Shown here: positions 1-9,340 of the stretch, in pieces | How positions within the stretch are numbered: the first letter of the stretch is position 1 | How the letters are laid out: every line of letters starts with the position of its first letter | Virus record (IMG/VR): IMGVR_UViG_3300029950_000051 | Location: 1 to 34,649 of that record | Length of the DNA stretch: 34,649 bases | Strand: one strand, 5' to 3' | Source of the DNA: a virus | The notes under the pieces: model-generated | The model's database searches: none | Told to the model about the DNA's origin: nothing | Seen by the model: only the letters and a program-made list of their open reading frames with translations | Position numbers and translations under genes: made by a program

Positions 1-1002
1 TTACAGCGTGATGCTGTCCAGCGTTGTTTTCAGGCTGTCCACGCTGGCCTTCACGGTTGCGAATGCTGCAGCATTTAACGGTGCCGTTGACGGACTGCCC
101 GGAGCTGTACAGGTGACCGTGAGCAGCGCTATCTGCTGCATTGCTGTTGATACCTGGGCCATGGTGTCACTGATCAGTTTCAGCAGGTTATTGCCGTCTG
201 GCCCGATATGAACCTTTGCTGCTTTCGCGCTGAAATTTACCGCAGCCTGGTGTGTGATACTTCCGCCGGCTTCCGCCGTAATATCAGCCCCTGCTTTTGC
301 GATGATCTTTAATGCAGCCTGACGCAGTTCTGCTGTTGCGCTCTGCGTGATGTTGGCACCGGCCACCTGATTGATATTTCCTGCCGTCAGGATATTAACA
401 ACCGTTTCAGCCAGCAAAAGGATTGCTGCAGCCTCTACTGCTTTTGTGCCGGTTATATCCTCATGGCTGTGTCCCAGCACCCGGCTTGCTTCGGTACCAA
501 TTGTGCGGATGACTTCCTGAATAACCTGATCCAGCGTATGGCAGCTGTCTGTTATTTTCTGGTCTGTTTCCCTGATCCAGTTGCCTGCCTTATCGACAGA
601 CTGCCGCGCTGCCTGCGACTGTTGCCAAACCATATCATCTGCATCCATGTGCGGCAGCGCCTGACGCTCGCCCAGGATGCTACGCACAAAAGGCCGTTCC
701 GGTGATCCGTTCAGCCATGCCAGTTCCACGATGGTTCCTTTTTTCGGCAGCGCAAAAAATCCGCGCTCATCACCACCACCAACAATACCAACCGGCACCG
801 CATCCAGTTTGATTCCTGTTTCCTGGTAACTGCTGTTTAGCAGCTGCACATCAACAGCCAGACGCGGCCGGTAATTATCGCTGACGCCGCCGGTCTTCGG
901 TGCATCAGGTATTGCCGTTATTTCTGCCATCACCGGCAAGTGATAACCGGCCGCCAGCTCTGGGAATTGGCGCACTATCTGACGCCTTAAATCATCGCTC
1001 AT
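1..1002 (-). CDS. V: Baseplate assembly protein V (tail spike)
   Basis: Probable gpV-type baseplate spike that sits under the hub and pierces the outer membrane at infection. About 333 residues. The N-terminal half looks like the OB-fold region of the family (the VGGGDERGFFALPKKGTIVELAWLNG stretch lies near residues 75-100), and the C-terminal half has Ala/Gly/Ile-rich repeats (ITAKAGADITAEAGG-like) that resemble the beta-helical spike shaft. The frame is open to 1044, but I choose the ATG at 1002 because it forms an ATGA overlap with the stop of the upstream hub gene. The gene ends with its own stop at the window edge, so it is complete. Family assignment is by pattern recognition; no metal-binding tip motif is obvious. 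Confidence 0.8.
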   Translation of the reverse strand: MSDDLRRQIVRQFPELAAGYHLPVMAEITAIPDAPKTGGVSDNYRPRLAVDVQLLNSSYQETGIKLDAVPVGIVGGGDERGFFALPKKGTIVELAWLNGSPERPFVRSILGERQALPHMDADDMVWQQSQAARQSVDKAGNWIRETDQKITDSCHTLDQVIQEVIRTIGTEASRVLGHSHEDITGTKAVEAAAILLLAETVVNILTAGNINQVAGANITQSATAELRQAALKIIAKAGADITAEAGGSITHQAAVNFSAKAAKVHIGPDGNNLLKLISDTMAQVSTAMQQIALLTVTCTAPGSPSTAPLNAAAFATVKASVDSLKTTLDSITL

Positions 1003-1733
1003 GCAATCGCCCTGATATAACTGCTGCTTAACGTGGGTTGCCACTGCAAGCGCATTTTATCGTCTGTAATATCAATGCTATGCAGTACCTGTGTGCTGCC
1101 GTCTCCGATCTGAATACTTGCACCTGGGCGCAGTATTGGCAGCAGCGGAATAGTGCCGCCGGTTGCTGTTAATCCTGAAAATATTGCCGGGTCTAGTTTT
1201 ATGGTTTTGCTGCCCTGCAGACTCTGCGCCCGCTCGCCAATATAAACGCGCCCGTCCGGTTGCTGACTCCAGATGCCGGACGTTACCTGCCACACCCTCA
1301 GAATGTTATCCAGCGCACCATAACCACCGCCAATATGCTGAAAGCGCGGCATCTGCTGCTTTGTCCACGGCTGATCTGGTAAGACAAACGTCAGGCCGGT
1401 CTGAGTACCGATTTCTGCCAACACATCCGCAGGCAAGCAATGTCTCAGATTAAGCGGAGTTCGACGGTTAGCCAGCGCGGATAATTCGCGCACAGCTAAC
1501 TGCCATACATCGTTATTAATCTGAGAAACGCGCTCAATAAAGCCCCAAAGCAAAGGCCGCCAGCCTGAGTCATTCAGAACAGATTCAAGCTCCACGCCCT
1601 GCCCTACAGCAGGCACAGAATTCAGTTTCGCAGTGATGATCCCCCGGCCCGGTGTTATCACCTCAAGCCTTACCATGTGATTTATGCGCTCTGCCATTTC
1701 GCCATTAATTTTTAACCGGTGGTCAATACGCAT
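999..1733 (-). CDS. Baseplate hub-like protein (short gpD/gp44-like)
   Basis: A 244-residue protein between two baseplate genes, overlapping both (TGATG with the upstream gene, ATGA with V). It contains sections that resemble phage hub proteins: an early beta-rich half (LLWGFIERVSQ, VWQLAVRELSALA) and a middle segment (LPADVLAEIGTQTGL) typical of gpD/gp44-like hubs. It is much shorter than P2 gpD (near 390 residues). It may be a reduced hub or one half of a split hub. The role is inferred mainly from position and overlap; homology is not certain. Confidence 0.5.
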   Translation of the reverse strand: MRIDHRLKINGEMAERINHMVRLEVITPGRGIITAKLNSVPAVGQGVELESVLNDSGWRPLLWGFIERVSQINNDVWQLAVRELSALANRRTPLNLRHCLPADVLAEIGTQTGLTFVLPDQPWTKQQMPRFQHIGGGYGALDNILRVWQVTSGIWSQQPDGRVYIGERAQSLQGSKTIKLDPAIFSGLTATGGTIPLLPILRPGASIQIGDGSTQVLHSIDITDDKMRLQWQPTLSSSYIRAIA

Positions 1734-2284
1734 CAGGAATCAAACCCACTTAAAAAGCCTTCCACTTTCTGCAGTGCTTTATAAACAAACCCGTCTTTAT
1801 CTATCGCCGAATCAGATTCGGAGCTGCCGGATACTTCTTCACCAGAAATGCTATCTGTTACCACGGCAGCAGCTCCTGCCTTACGGATTGCCTCTGCCCG
1901 TTCCGCAGTACTCAAATATTCAGAGAATGAAAAGGTAACAGCCCACGCCAGCAAATCCGGAACCTTCCGCGCATCCAGATCGCCATCAAAAATAACGCGG
2001 GTAATATCGGCTGCGTCTGCGGTTTCATCCACGATGGTATACACCGCTCTGCTGCCGTCATCTTCCAGCGCTTCGGCTAATTTAATCAGTTCTGTTAAAT
2101 CACCAGCATATTTAAAACCAATCCGGCCACTAACACTAATCTGTTTTGCCTTTGTCCCTGTGTTCAGTTTCGTTGTAGCGCTGCTGTTACCGCTGGCATC
2201 CTGAGTTTTAATCGGCAGCTTCAGCGACGTGGACAAGTCCTTCAGCTTAATTTCTGTCGTCTTCCCGTCTCTTTCCAAAATCAT
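1733..2284 (-). CDS. Baseplate-complex protein, function uncertain
   Basis: Likely structural tail protein of 183 residues. The start at 2284 is chosen because this ATG overlaps the upstream stop in an ATGA arrangement; the frame is open to 2350. N-terminal half is beta-rich and polar (ISVSGRIGFKY), followed by a helix with charged residues, then a Ser/Glu-rich linker (residues near 145-165) and a short C-terminal helix. No catalytic motif seen. Its position between the hub and a second unknown tail gene suggests it joins the baseplate or connects hub and tape measure, but this is inference. Confidence 0.5.
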   Translation of the reverse strand: MILERDGKTTEIKLKDLSTSLKLPIKTQDASGNSSATTKLNTGTKAKQISVSGRIGFKYAGDLTELIKLAEALEDDGSRAVYTIVDETADAADITRVIFDGDLDARKVPDLLAWAVTFSFSEYLSTAERAEAIRKAGAAAVVTDSISGEEVSGSSESDSAIDKDGFVYKALQKVEGFLSGFDS

Positions 2285-3093
2285 AAGCCAACCTCTGCTT
2301 TCAACGGGGCCAAAGCATCCGCGCTGCCCATATAAGCGAATAAGACGCACAGCGGCGCTTCAGGAGAGGGAACAGTCACAGATTCAAGCTGTGCCGGAAT
2401 ATCACCGGCTAAATACAGCGCCCAATCAACAGGGCCACCATGTGCAGCCATCGCTACGGCCTGTTCCTGATGTCTGCTGCTTCTTTCTGACAAAAAGCCC
2501 TGCAGTATCGCAACCGGGTCAGTATCTCCCGCCACAGATTCCCCCAATGACACAACCATGCTGGCATCATTCAACTGATTACCTGGTCCAGTCATCTGAC
2601 CATTGGTTTCACATGCCAGATTCACAGCATTCTGATTGATAAATATTTTTTGCTTATCGTGATTAATCAGCGCTTCAGCATGTCGCAATGCCTGTAATAA
2701 CGGTACAGAAGGGACTGCAGAATTCAGCGCCCGCAGACCATCAGCCAACTGCCCTGCATTGTCGGCAGGTACTAAAAATGCCAGCACTGCGTCAAAGCCC
2801 GCTGCATGGTCAGCCAGAATACTCTGCGCGGTTTCCGGCGTTAATGTTGACGCCATCGACAGCGCAGAGCGGTCAGAAATTCCGGCATTCCATGGCGTAA
2901 TGCAGATAGTATCCATCGTCTGACGGTATGCGTTTAATTCTGCTCTGGCACTTATATCAATACTGCCCTGAAGGCTGCCTGATTCAGCAATATTTTCAGG
3001 CAGAACGACCGCAGAAAGCGCACCGCTCTGACTCGCTAAAGTAGCAGAATCAAAAGCCCATAACGGTGATGATCTAACAGCCGAACGCCACAT
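2281..3093 (-). CDS. Tail-associated protein of unknown function
   Basis: A 270-residue protein I cannot assign to a family with confidence. It is Ala/Ser-rich, mostly helical by composition, without membrane segments or a signal peptide. It lies between the fibre-chaperone gene and the baseplate genes, and overlaps the next gene by 4 bp, so it is most likely made with the baseplate proteins. The ribosome-binding site upstream is weak (GGTGTCT), and no better in-frame ATG is visible. It could be an assembly factor or a structural ring protein. Confidence 0.5.
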   Translation of the reverse strand: MWRSAVRSSPLWAFDSATLASQSGALSAVVLPENIAESGSLQGSIDISARAELNAYRQTMDTICITPWNAGISDRSALSMASTLTPETAQSILADHAAGFDAVLAFLVPADNAGQLADGLRALNSAVPSVPLLQALRHAEALINHDKQKIFINQNAVNLACETNGQMTGPGNQLNDASMVVSLGESVAGDTDPVAILQGFLSERSSRHQEQAVAMAAHGGPVDWALYLAGDIPAQLESVTVPSPEAPLCVLFAYMGSADALAPLKAEVGL

Positions 3094-3112
3094 AAGACAC
3101 CATTAATATTTA

Positions 3113-3508
3113 TCAGAGGTTTACCGGCATATCCGGCCAGATAATGTTTTCCGGAAATCCTGCCTGCTGCTCAATAGCCAGCAGACGTTCACGCGCGTCA
3201 GCCATTGCGGCCTTTTCTTCATCAGTTAACGCACCCCAGCGAATCGGATTCACGGCAACCTGATCAATTGCATAAACCCGGTGGTCACGCTCTGCCAACA
3301 CTTCGGACATAATTTCTTCCTGACTTTTAATATAAGGCGCGACATCACCATAAGCCCCCGATACCGCAGCCTGAAAAATTAAAATTCCGTGTGATTCCGT
3401 ATCGGTTGGTGAAGCGGTGAACGGAATCCAGCCATGAACAGGGTGGTTTACCTCAATATCAATACTGCCATTAGCGTTGTATTTTGGGTTTTTACATAAA
3501 GCATTCAT
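3113..3508 (-). CDS. Tail fibre assembly chaperone
   Basis: A 131-residue protein directly downstream of the tail fibre gene, overlapping its stop by one base. The C-terminal third (an Arg/Glu helix ending near AGFPENIIWPDMPVNL) is characteristic of tail fibre assembly proteins, which chaperone trimerisation of the fibre C-terminus. The N-terminal part (NPKYNANGSIDIEVNHP) is beta-rich. Gene order fibre then chaperone supports the call. Chaperone and fibre usually coevolve or swap together, so this pair probably sets host range. Confidence 0.75.
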   Translation of the reverse strand: MNALCKNPKYNANGSIDIEVNHPVHGWIPFTASPTDTESHGILIFQAAVSGAYGDVAPYIKSQEEIMSEVLAERDHRVYAIDQVAVNPIRWGALTDEEKAAMADARERLLAIEQQAGFPENIIWPDMPVNL

Positions 3509-5355
3509 TAATCAATCCTCACAAATAACGTCGATGCATAACGCGACCCACCCATAGCCGAACAGCTTCCTCTTGCCTGCCATGTGCCAGATAGTTGCCC
3601 ACCGGCCCCGACACCGGCTTGGTTTTGATCACCGCTTAAAAAAACGGAAACCCCTGATGTATACAGACTGGCACCGGAATAATTTGCGCCATAAGTAATA
3701 GAAGCCGAGTTTACAGTGGCGTGCCTGGCGTAAACATGCGCGCCCTTTGAACCGGCAGAGATTCCGGCAATGGCAGCTCCTGCAACACCAGGGTAAATAG
3801 ATGAGATTCTCATAGCGCTATGGTTATGTGAGTCATCCACTACAACGGCAGTAATAGACACATTTGAACCGCCATCAAATGATGCACTTCCACTTACATC
3901 GCCGGTTAATGCAATGTTGCGCGGTGTCTCCAGTTTCGTGGCCGTTGCTGCATTTCCCGTAGTGTTCTGGTTACCTGGAGCATTAACACCCGGCAAATTA
4001 ATATTGGCGGAGCCATCAAACAGCACGCCGCCAATAGTCCGCGCTGTCGCCAGTTTTGTGGCTGTCGCTGCATTGCCCGTGGTGTTCTGATTACCCTGCG
4101 TATTTACACCTGGCAGATTAATACTGGTCGAGCCATCAAACGCCACACCACCAATGGTGCGCGCTGTTGCAAGTTTTGTGGCCGTTGCTGCATTACCGGT
4201 GGTGCTCTGATTGCCAGGCTTATTAACACCTGGCAGATCAATACTGGCGGAACCATCAAACGCCACACCGCCAATGTTTCGCGCTGTCGCCAGTTTTGTG
4301 GCAGTTGCTGCGTTACCGTTCAAAGCCGCCGTAATGGTTCCCGCGCTGAAGTTTCCGTTCGCATCACGCTTAACAATTTTACCGGCTGAGTTTGTACTTT
4401 TAGCCGCAGCCCCCAGAGTGGCCGGCGTAATTCCTTTTTCTGCATTCTCGTAGGCCAGTGCTTCAGCAGCAGATGCAAGCAGCATTAATCCCCTGCTGTT
4501 CTCAGTTGCCATAGAAAGCCGTGAAAGGCTGTCAACAACAACTCCACGCTGATCGACGATATTAGACGTTGAATTAATCACCCCCACTTTTACCAAAGAG
4601 TGGGTCATATCGCCGTCCATATAATCAGGTAACAGGGCGCCATCATTCAGAATCACGTCACATACGTTTTCAATTCCTGCCATCGTTCGCTGCTGATACA
4701 CATCCAGCCAAACAGTTTTCGGCAGTGTGCCTGTTGTCACGACCAGCTCTTCAGACAGCACGGTTTCAAGGCCGCCTACCACGGCAGCCCCTGCTGAAAT
4801 CCGATAAGCGCCCGCCGAATACACAACCTTAAACGCATTGCCTTCAAACGCTGCATTACCGAACACAGCCTTCATCGCATTGCGCTGAATATCATCCATT
4901 GAGCGCAGCCGCCCGGTGTAATCAATCTGCCAGCTTTCAGCCGCTATCGTAATACCAGTAACATCAGCAGCACCGTTAAACTCAATCGCAAAGTTTTTAG
5001 TCAGCACGTTACCGATACTGTCACCAACGGTTGCACGCTTTTCCTGATCCGGCAGATAAGCAATTGCAACCAGCGTGTCATCTGCAGACGCATAAAGCCC
5101 CATCCAGTTAAATGTCCAGGTACCCAGCGACGAGGGCATAGTGACCGAATAAACAACGGAATTTTCATTCACGTTTGCAGCACTCGTAACCGGCAGAGTA
5201 TCCAGCAGCACCGGCATTCCTTCCGCCCTGTCCGGTATTGCGGTGTGATCCAGACCCGGAATATAAGCAAATACCACCGAATCAATATTCAGTGCTTCAG
5301 CAGCCTGAATTTTATTCCTGATCAGGGTTTCCCCTGCATGTGTAATAACAGCCAT
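3508..5355 (-). CDS. H: Tail fibre protein with tandem 39-residue repeats
   Basis: Receptor-binding tail fibre, 615 residues. The N-terminus (MAVITHAGETLIRNKIQAA) has the tail-collar fibre domain that attaches to the baseplate. The middle (roughly residues 340-480) has three and a half tandem repeats of about 39 residues with consensus GNAATATKLATARTIGG then FDGS.SINLPGVN..GNQNTT, typical of collagen-like/beta-rich fibre shafts. The C-terminal domain ends ASTLFVRID, as in lambda-like side-fibre tips. Lies downstream of gpI and upstream of the fibre chaperone, the P2 order I-H-G. The gene symbol is by analogy with P2. Confidence 0.85.
   Translation of the reverse strand: MAVITHAGETLIRNKIQAAEALNIDSVVFAYIPGLDHTAIPDRAEGMPVLLDTLPVTSAANVNENSVVYSVTMPSSLGTWTFNWMGLYASADDTLVAIAYLPDQEKRATVGDSIGNVLTKNFAIEFNGAADVTGITIAAESWQIDYTGRLRSMDDIQRNAMKAVFGNAAFEGNAFKVVYSAGAYRISAGAAVVGGLETVLSEELVVTTGTLPKTVWLDVYQQRTMAGIENVCDVILNDGALLPDYMDGDMTHSLVKVGVINSTSNIVDQRGVVVDSLSRLSMATENSRGLMLLASAAEALAYENAEKGITPATLGAAAKSTNSAGKIVKRDANGNFSAGTITAALNGNAATATKLATARNIGGVAFDGSASIDLPGVNKPGNQSTTGNAATATKLATARTIGGVAFDGSTSINLPGVNTQGNQNTTGNAATATKLATARTIGGVLFDGSANINLPGVNAPGNQNTTGNAATATKLETPRNIALTGDVSGSASFDGGSNVSITAVVVDDSHNHSAMRISSIYPGVAGAAIAGISAGSKGAHVYARHATVNSASITYGANYSGASLYTSGVSVFLSGDQNQAGVGAGGQLSGTWQARGSCSAMGGSRYASTLFVRID
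3905..4325 (-). repeat. Tandem 117-bp coding repeats in tail fibre gene
   Basis: Near-identical units of about 117 bp, three complete and one partial, repeated within the tail fibre gene. Each encodes GNAATATKL and, in complete units, FDGS and LPGVN motifs. Period is an exact multiple of 3, so copy gain or loss keeps frame. Seen directly in sequence; the boundaries given are approximate. Confidence 0.85.
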
Positions 5356-5357
5356 GG

Positions 5358-5900
5358 TTAAAGCTCCAGTCTTGCCGTCATGTTATCGGTGAAGTGTTCA
5401 ACGCTTGCGGACAGAATGTTTAAGTCCATATTGGCCACAGTTGTATATTCATAACGGCGGCAAGTGCGGCCATACTTTTCAACAATGATTTTCAGAAGTT
5501 CCGGCTTTTCTGAAATGACGCTTTCCGTCACGTTAATCCGGACAATATCCCAGTTTTCCGCGTTTTCCCGTTCGTTGATCTCGATATACCCAAGCCCAAG
5601 CCGGGCCCAGATTCGTTCTAACCCTGCCTTAGTTCCGGCATCCTTCGCATTTGCGTAAGCCGTTTTTACCCGTAACCGGTACAGGCTCTCTGGCTCGCCG
5701 CTATACCGCTGAACATCACGCTCATAGGCCAGCAGATCGACCATAAACAAAGGCGCATTTTCCGGATCAAGTGCTTTAAGAGGCCACGCAAGCCATTCCC
5801 TGCACTGCTGCCACCACTCATCCAGAAAGCTGGCGAACCCCTGCGCATCTGCTTTTTCTTTGGTTCCTTTCTGCCAGAACACCAGGCTGATTTTATTCAT
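5358..5900 (-). CDS. I: Tail protein I (baseplate)
   Basis: A 180-residue P2 gpI-type baseplate wedge protein. Recognisable features: an N-terminal region with FLDEWWQQ and LLAYERDVQRYSGEPESLYR near residues 25-72, then VKTAYANAKDAGTKAGLERIWARLG, typical of the family in which a compact helical domain links wedge J to the tail fibre. Its ATG overlaps the stop of J by one base, and its stop lies only two bases from the fibre start, the P2 J-I-H order. It is complete, and length agrees with P2 gpI. Confidence 0.85.
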   Translation of the reverse strand: MNKISLVFWQKGTKEKADAQGFASFLDEWWQQCREWLAWPLKALDPENAPLFMVDLLAYERDVQRYSGEPESLYRLRVKTAYANAKDAGTKAGLERIWARLGLGYIEINERENAENWDIVRINVTESVISEKPELLKIIVEKYGRTCRRYEYTTVANMDLNILSASVEHFTDNMTARLEL

Positions 5901-7111
5901 CAGGCTGCATCCTCAGTAATGGAAACCGCCAGCGTTTGCAGGCGCGGTATATTTGCTTCGCTGACAATATCGCCGATATTAAATTCAACAGACGTTAAGA
6001 CCGGAATCCGTTCCATAATTTCCGAAGCCAGCTTTGACATAGAAAAGCGCTTGTAATACCAGGTCTTTTCAACTTCATAAGCAGAATTCTGACGAAATGC
6101 ACAGCGTATAATCTGTTCAGCCGTATCTGCAGCAGCCGTCATATCAGCAGCGCTGGTACCCGCCATAGCATAAAGAGCGGCCACAATATTGTGCTGCGTC
6201 TCCGGAAATGGTTTAACGCGAAGGTCATCACCCAGACCGTGATAGCCCTGATCAGTAATATACGCATTCACTTTATCCAGGTATTCGCTGTTCGAAACGC
6301 CATCATCAAAAACCACCAGAGCATCAGCACTGCCTGCCCCCCGTGGTGCGGTGTTGTACTCGATATAAATCTTGCTGTAATCAATGCCGATCTGTTCGGC
6401 AATGATCGACTTATAAACCGCTGTTACATGCCAGTCAGAAACCGACGGGAATCGCGCCCTGATCCGCTCGCGGTAATCGTCGTCCTCTTCATCGTCCGTT
6501 CCTGGTGTTGTAATCCAGTTCTCTGTATTCGTTACACTGGTTATTCCGGTGATAGGGGTAACAAGAGACGTGAAGTAACCCGCTGCAAGATTGTATTCAG
6601 ATCCGGGATTTTCAGCTTTAACCGGAACATCAATGCTTAAATCTGAACTGGTAAAAATACCTTCTTCCGTCGTAATAACCCGGTAAACCCTGCCGTTAAT
6701 CGCGGCTGTTTTAATCACAGTACCGGCTTTAACCGACAAACTGGATCCGGTGCTATCGCGGTTAAACTGAATAACCCCTTTCAGTGCCTTTTTCTTTTTC
6801 TTCTCTACATTACGGCTCCATCCGATCATCTCCAGATAGACGCCAGCAGCTGTTTTCAAAAACAGATTCGGCATCACACCAGTAATCACAAAGGCAATAA
6901 GCGTTTGAAACGGATAAACAGCCACCGACCGCAAGAACTTCCAGAACGGTGAAAACTTGCTGTCATTGTTAAACTTCAGACCGGCAGCATCAGCCTTACT
7001 CTGAAATTCGGCCTCTATATCAGCCGTTGTCACTGGCAGCCCGGCATCCTTTGCCTGATCATAAAAATACTGCTGCGTGCTATCGAGAGACGCCCGTTCA
7101 ATATCAGCCAT
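5900..7111 (-). CDS. J: Baseplate protein J (gp47 family)
   Basis: A 403-residue baseplate J/gp47-family wedge protein. The diagnostic middle region is present: NPGSEYNLAAGYFTSL followed by GTDDEEDDDYRERIRARF near residues 175-230, the signature of J-like proteins. The family forms the baseplate wedge that triggers sheath contraction. The upstream and downstream genes overlap it by one base each. Somewhat longer than P2 gpJ (about 300 residues) because of an extra N-terminal helical part, including KKKKKALKG. Confidence 0.88.
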   Translation of the reverse strand: MADIERASLDSTQQYFYDQAKDAGLPVTTADIEAEFQSKADAAGLKFNNDSKFSPFWKFLRSVAVYPFQTLIAFVITGVMPNLFLKTAAGVYLEMIGWSRNVEKKKKKALKGVIQFNRDSTGSSLSVKAGTVIKTAAINGRVYRVITTEEGIFTSSDLSIDVPVKAENPGSEYNLAAGYFTSLVTPITGITSVTNTENWITTPGTDDEEDDDYRERIRARFPSVSDWHVTAVYKSIIAEQIGIDYSKIYIEYNTAPRGAGSADALVVFDDGVSNSEYLDKVNAYITDQGYHGLGDDLRVKPFPETQHNIVAALYAMAGTSAADMTAAADTAEQIIRCAFRQNSAYEVEKTWYYKRFSMSKLASEIMERIPVLTSVEFNIGDIVSEANIPRLQTLAVSITEDAA

Positions 7112-7440
7112 CAGTTTGCCCCTATCGTAATCAGCCCGAACTCTGTTTCGGCAGTAATTACCAGATAAATTTCTTTCGTACTGCTCAATGTCTCAGATAC
7201 TGAACTGGTGCCGGGTGTTACCCGGCTGTCATTCTCTACGACTGTGCGCAGCTTCTTGCGAATCATCGCCCGGCGCTGTTGATTTCGTTCACCGATCAAG
7301 TCAGACATCAACCCACTTTCACGGATAGCGTGATTAATATCTTGTGCAATAACATCACGATCCGTTATCAGTAGTGGCTGTCCGGCTTCATCCGTTGCTA
7401 TGTCATCGTTTTCAATCAGCAAGTCAATATAAGTACTCAT
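7111..7440 (-). CDS. DUF2590 baseplate protein (gp25/W-like position)
   Basis: A 109-residue protein with the pattern of the DUF2590 phage family: MSTYIDLLIENDDI, a DRDVIAQDINHAIRESGL helix near residues 28-45, a positively charged centre and a C-terminal beta strand pair ending ETEFGLITIGAN. It sits exactly where P2 has gpW (gp25-like baseplate sheath initiator), directly before J, and overlaps J by one base. The gp25-like role is inferred from position. Confidence 0.75.
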   Translation of the reverse strand: MSTYIDLLIENDDIATDEAGQPLLITDRDVIAQDINHAIRESGLMSDLIGERNQQRRAMIRKKLRTVVENDSRVTPGTSSVSETLSSTKEIYLVITAETEFGLITIGAN

Positions 7441-7441
7441 A

Positions 7442-9340
7442 TCAACCCGCCCCTAACAGTGAATAGGCTTCCAGCTGCTCAGGGGTTGGCATCTGATCCA
7501 CGTTGAAAGTAACCCCGCCAAAGTAATTACTTTTAGACCCATCACTGCCTTTCAGCATCTGAGTAACACTTTCCCTGGCTGTTGGGCCACTTACCTGGGC
7601 TTTATTCATACCCAGTGTTTCGATTTGTGGAATATCGTCTTTCCATGACGACATATCCGGCATATCTGGTTTATTAACCTTAAAATTCTGAGTGGCTGAC
7701 AGCTCAATTTCATTAAACCCGAACAGCTCTTTTGCCCACTCCCAAGCCTGACCCAGTTTTTCAAAAACTTTGTCAAGGAATGCCATCAGCGCCTGTCCCC
7801 ACTTAGTGCTGTTAAGCAGGTTCTTCAGCTTGTCCCACCATCCAAAATATTCGCCCAGCTTATAAATTCCGTAGGCAATGGCTGCGATTAAAATCCCGAC
7901 CGGGCTTGTGATAAAAATCATCGCGGCTCTGACTGCTTTCAGAATAAAGTTCAGAACCATCATCGCCTTTGAAAATGCAAACACAGCGACAGAGCCCAAC
8001 TTAAAGAGTGTGGCCATAATGATGTGCTGCAAGCTGTAACCCTTAACCGCCCACATAGCAGCCATGACCACTGCCCGGAAAGGTAAAAGCAGCATTCCGA
8101 ACCCTGCAAGCGCAGCCCGCCCGATACCAAATATCACCGACATAAGACCAACCGCACCACCCAGCAGGATAATTCCCAGTGCAAGCAGGCCCACCCACTT
8201 GGTCAGGTGCGGGAATTCCCTTGTCCATGCCATTACCACGGTCAGGCCGCTTGTCATGCTGCTCAGCACGTCATTAATGGTTGGCAATAGCGTTGTGCCA
8301 AAAGCAATCCGCAGCCCTTCTGTAACCGCCCTGAACTGCTCCCACGGGTCAACCATCGCTTTGGCCATATCGCGGGCATTGTCCATGCCCTTAATGCGGC
8401 CCAGCTTGGTAATGCTGGCGCTCAGGCCGTCAGTCTGCTTCATCAGCAGATTAATCAGGCCAACAGCTTCTTCACTGCCGAACGCCTCTTTCAGCTGCTT
8501 GCTTTCCGCAACTTCCAGCGTGTCACCGAACCGGCCCTTCAGCTTGTTCAGAATATCCAGCATCGGCAGCATTCGGCCCTGGCTGTCAGTGAAGCTCATA
8601 CCCAGTTTATCCTGGGCATTGGCAACACCGGCAAGAAACGCTTTGTACTTTGTCCCCGCTTCGCTGCCGCTCATGGTGGACTGCAGCGTTCCGAGAATGG
8701 CCATCTGCTCAGACAGACCGATACCTGCAGCGGTCGCATTCGCCCCAACCGAAGTAAAGGCGCTGCTCATTTCTTGCCCCGTGGTTTTAAACATCTGCAC
8801 AGCAGCTGCGGTCTGGCCGGTCAGCTGCTCCACCCACTTGGCTTTTCCCATTGCTTCAGCCTGGTCAGAGAAAATGCCATACATGGTGCCCATGTAATTG
8901 GTAATCGTGCCGGCGTCTGCCTTCGTGCCTTTAGCCAGCACGTTGCTGGCTTCAGTGAACTTTGCCAGTTCGCCATTTCGTAACCCGGCAATAGCCGATT
9001 GAATGTCATACGATGAACGCACAAACTCAGCCGCGCTTTCACCGTAAGCCACCGAGAAATTCAGCGCTTCGTCCTGCAGTTTTTTCAACTCGCCTTCTGC
9101 AACATTCAGACTGCGAACTTCGCCGACCGCTTCCTGCATGTCATACACTGGCTGCATCAGGGTTTTAACACCCAGAAATGACGCACCCAGACCAATGGCC
9201 CCTCCCCGAATAGAATCAAACCCGGCATTGGCATTGTTCTTAATGCCTGTCAGATTTTTATTAATTCCCTTCAGTGGTGCGCTGACCATATCGGTCATGC
9301 CTACTACAAACTGAAGTTTTTCCAGAGCTGAAACACTCAT
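7442..9340 (-). CDS. Tail tape measure protein
   Basis: A 632-residue tape measure protein that sets tail length and is ejected with DNA. The TP901-type core lies near residues 75-340, with typical phrases such as AYGESAAEFVRSSYDIQSA and EQMAILGTLQSTMSGSEAGTKYKAFL. Hydrophobic stretches near residues 375-425 and 445-500 are probably membrane-inserting segments that act during DNA entry. It is preceded by the tail chaperone and its frameshift extension, as in other long-tailed phages. The start ATG overlaps the stop of the frameshift frame as ATGA, which supports that frame being translated. Confidence 0.9.
   Translation of the reverse strand: MSVSALEKLQFVVGMTDMVSAPLKGINKNLTGIKNNANAGFDSIRGGAIGLGASFLGVKTLMQPVYDMQEAVGEVRSLNVAEGELKKLQDEALNFSVAYGESAAEFVRSSYDIQSAIAGLRNGELAKFTEASNVLAKGTKADAGTITNYMGTMYGIFSDQAEAMGKAKWVEQLTGQTAAAVQMFKTTGQEMSSAFTSVGANATAAGIGLSEQMAILGTLQSTMSGSEAGTKYKAFLAGVANAQDKLGMSFTDSQGRMLPMLDILNKLKGRFGDTLEVAESKQLKEAFGSEEAVGLINLLMKQTDGLSASITKLGRIKGMDNARDMAKAMVDPWEQFRAVTEGLRIAFGTTLLPTINDVLSSMTSGLTVVMAWTREFPHLTKWVGLLALGIILLGGAVGLMSVIFGIGRAALAGFGMLLLPFRAVVMAAMWAVKGYSLQHIIMATLFKLGSVAVFAFSKAMMVLNFILKAVRAAMIFITSPVGILIAAIAYGIYKLGEYFGWWDKLKNLLNSTKWGQALMAFLDKVFEKLGQAWEWAKELFGFNEIELSATQNFKVNKPDMPDMSSWKDDIPQIETLGMNKAQVSGPTARESVTQMLKGSDGSKSNYFGGVTFNVDQMPTPEQLEAYSLLGAG

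Noticed and set aside
3905-4325. Regular repeats considered as a CRISPR array
   Set aside because: Units are coding, in frame, and without unique spacers; they encode fibre shaft repeats.
8064-8897. 277-residue plus-strand reading frame opposite the tape measure gene
   Set aside because: Lies fully within the tape measure gene on the other strand, Ser/Pro-rich composition of a shadow frame, no ribosome site and no family pattern.
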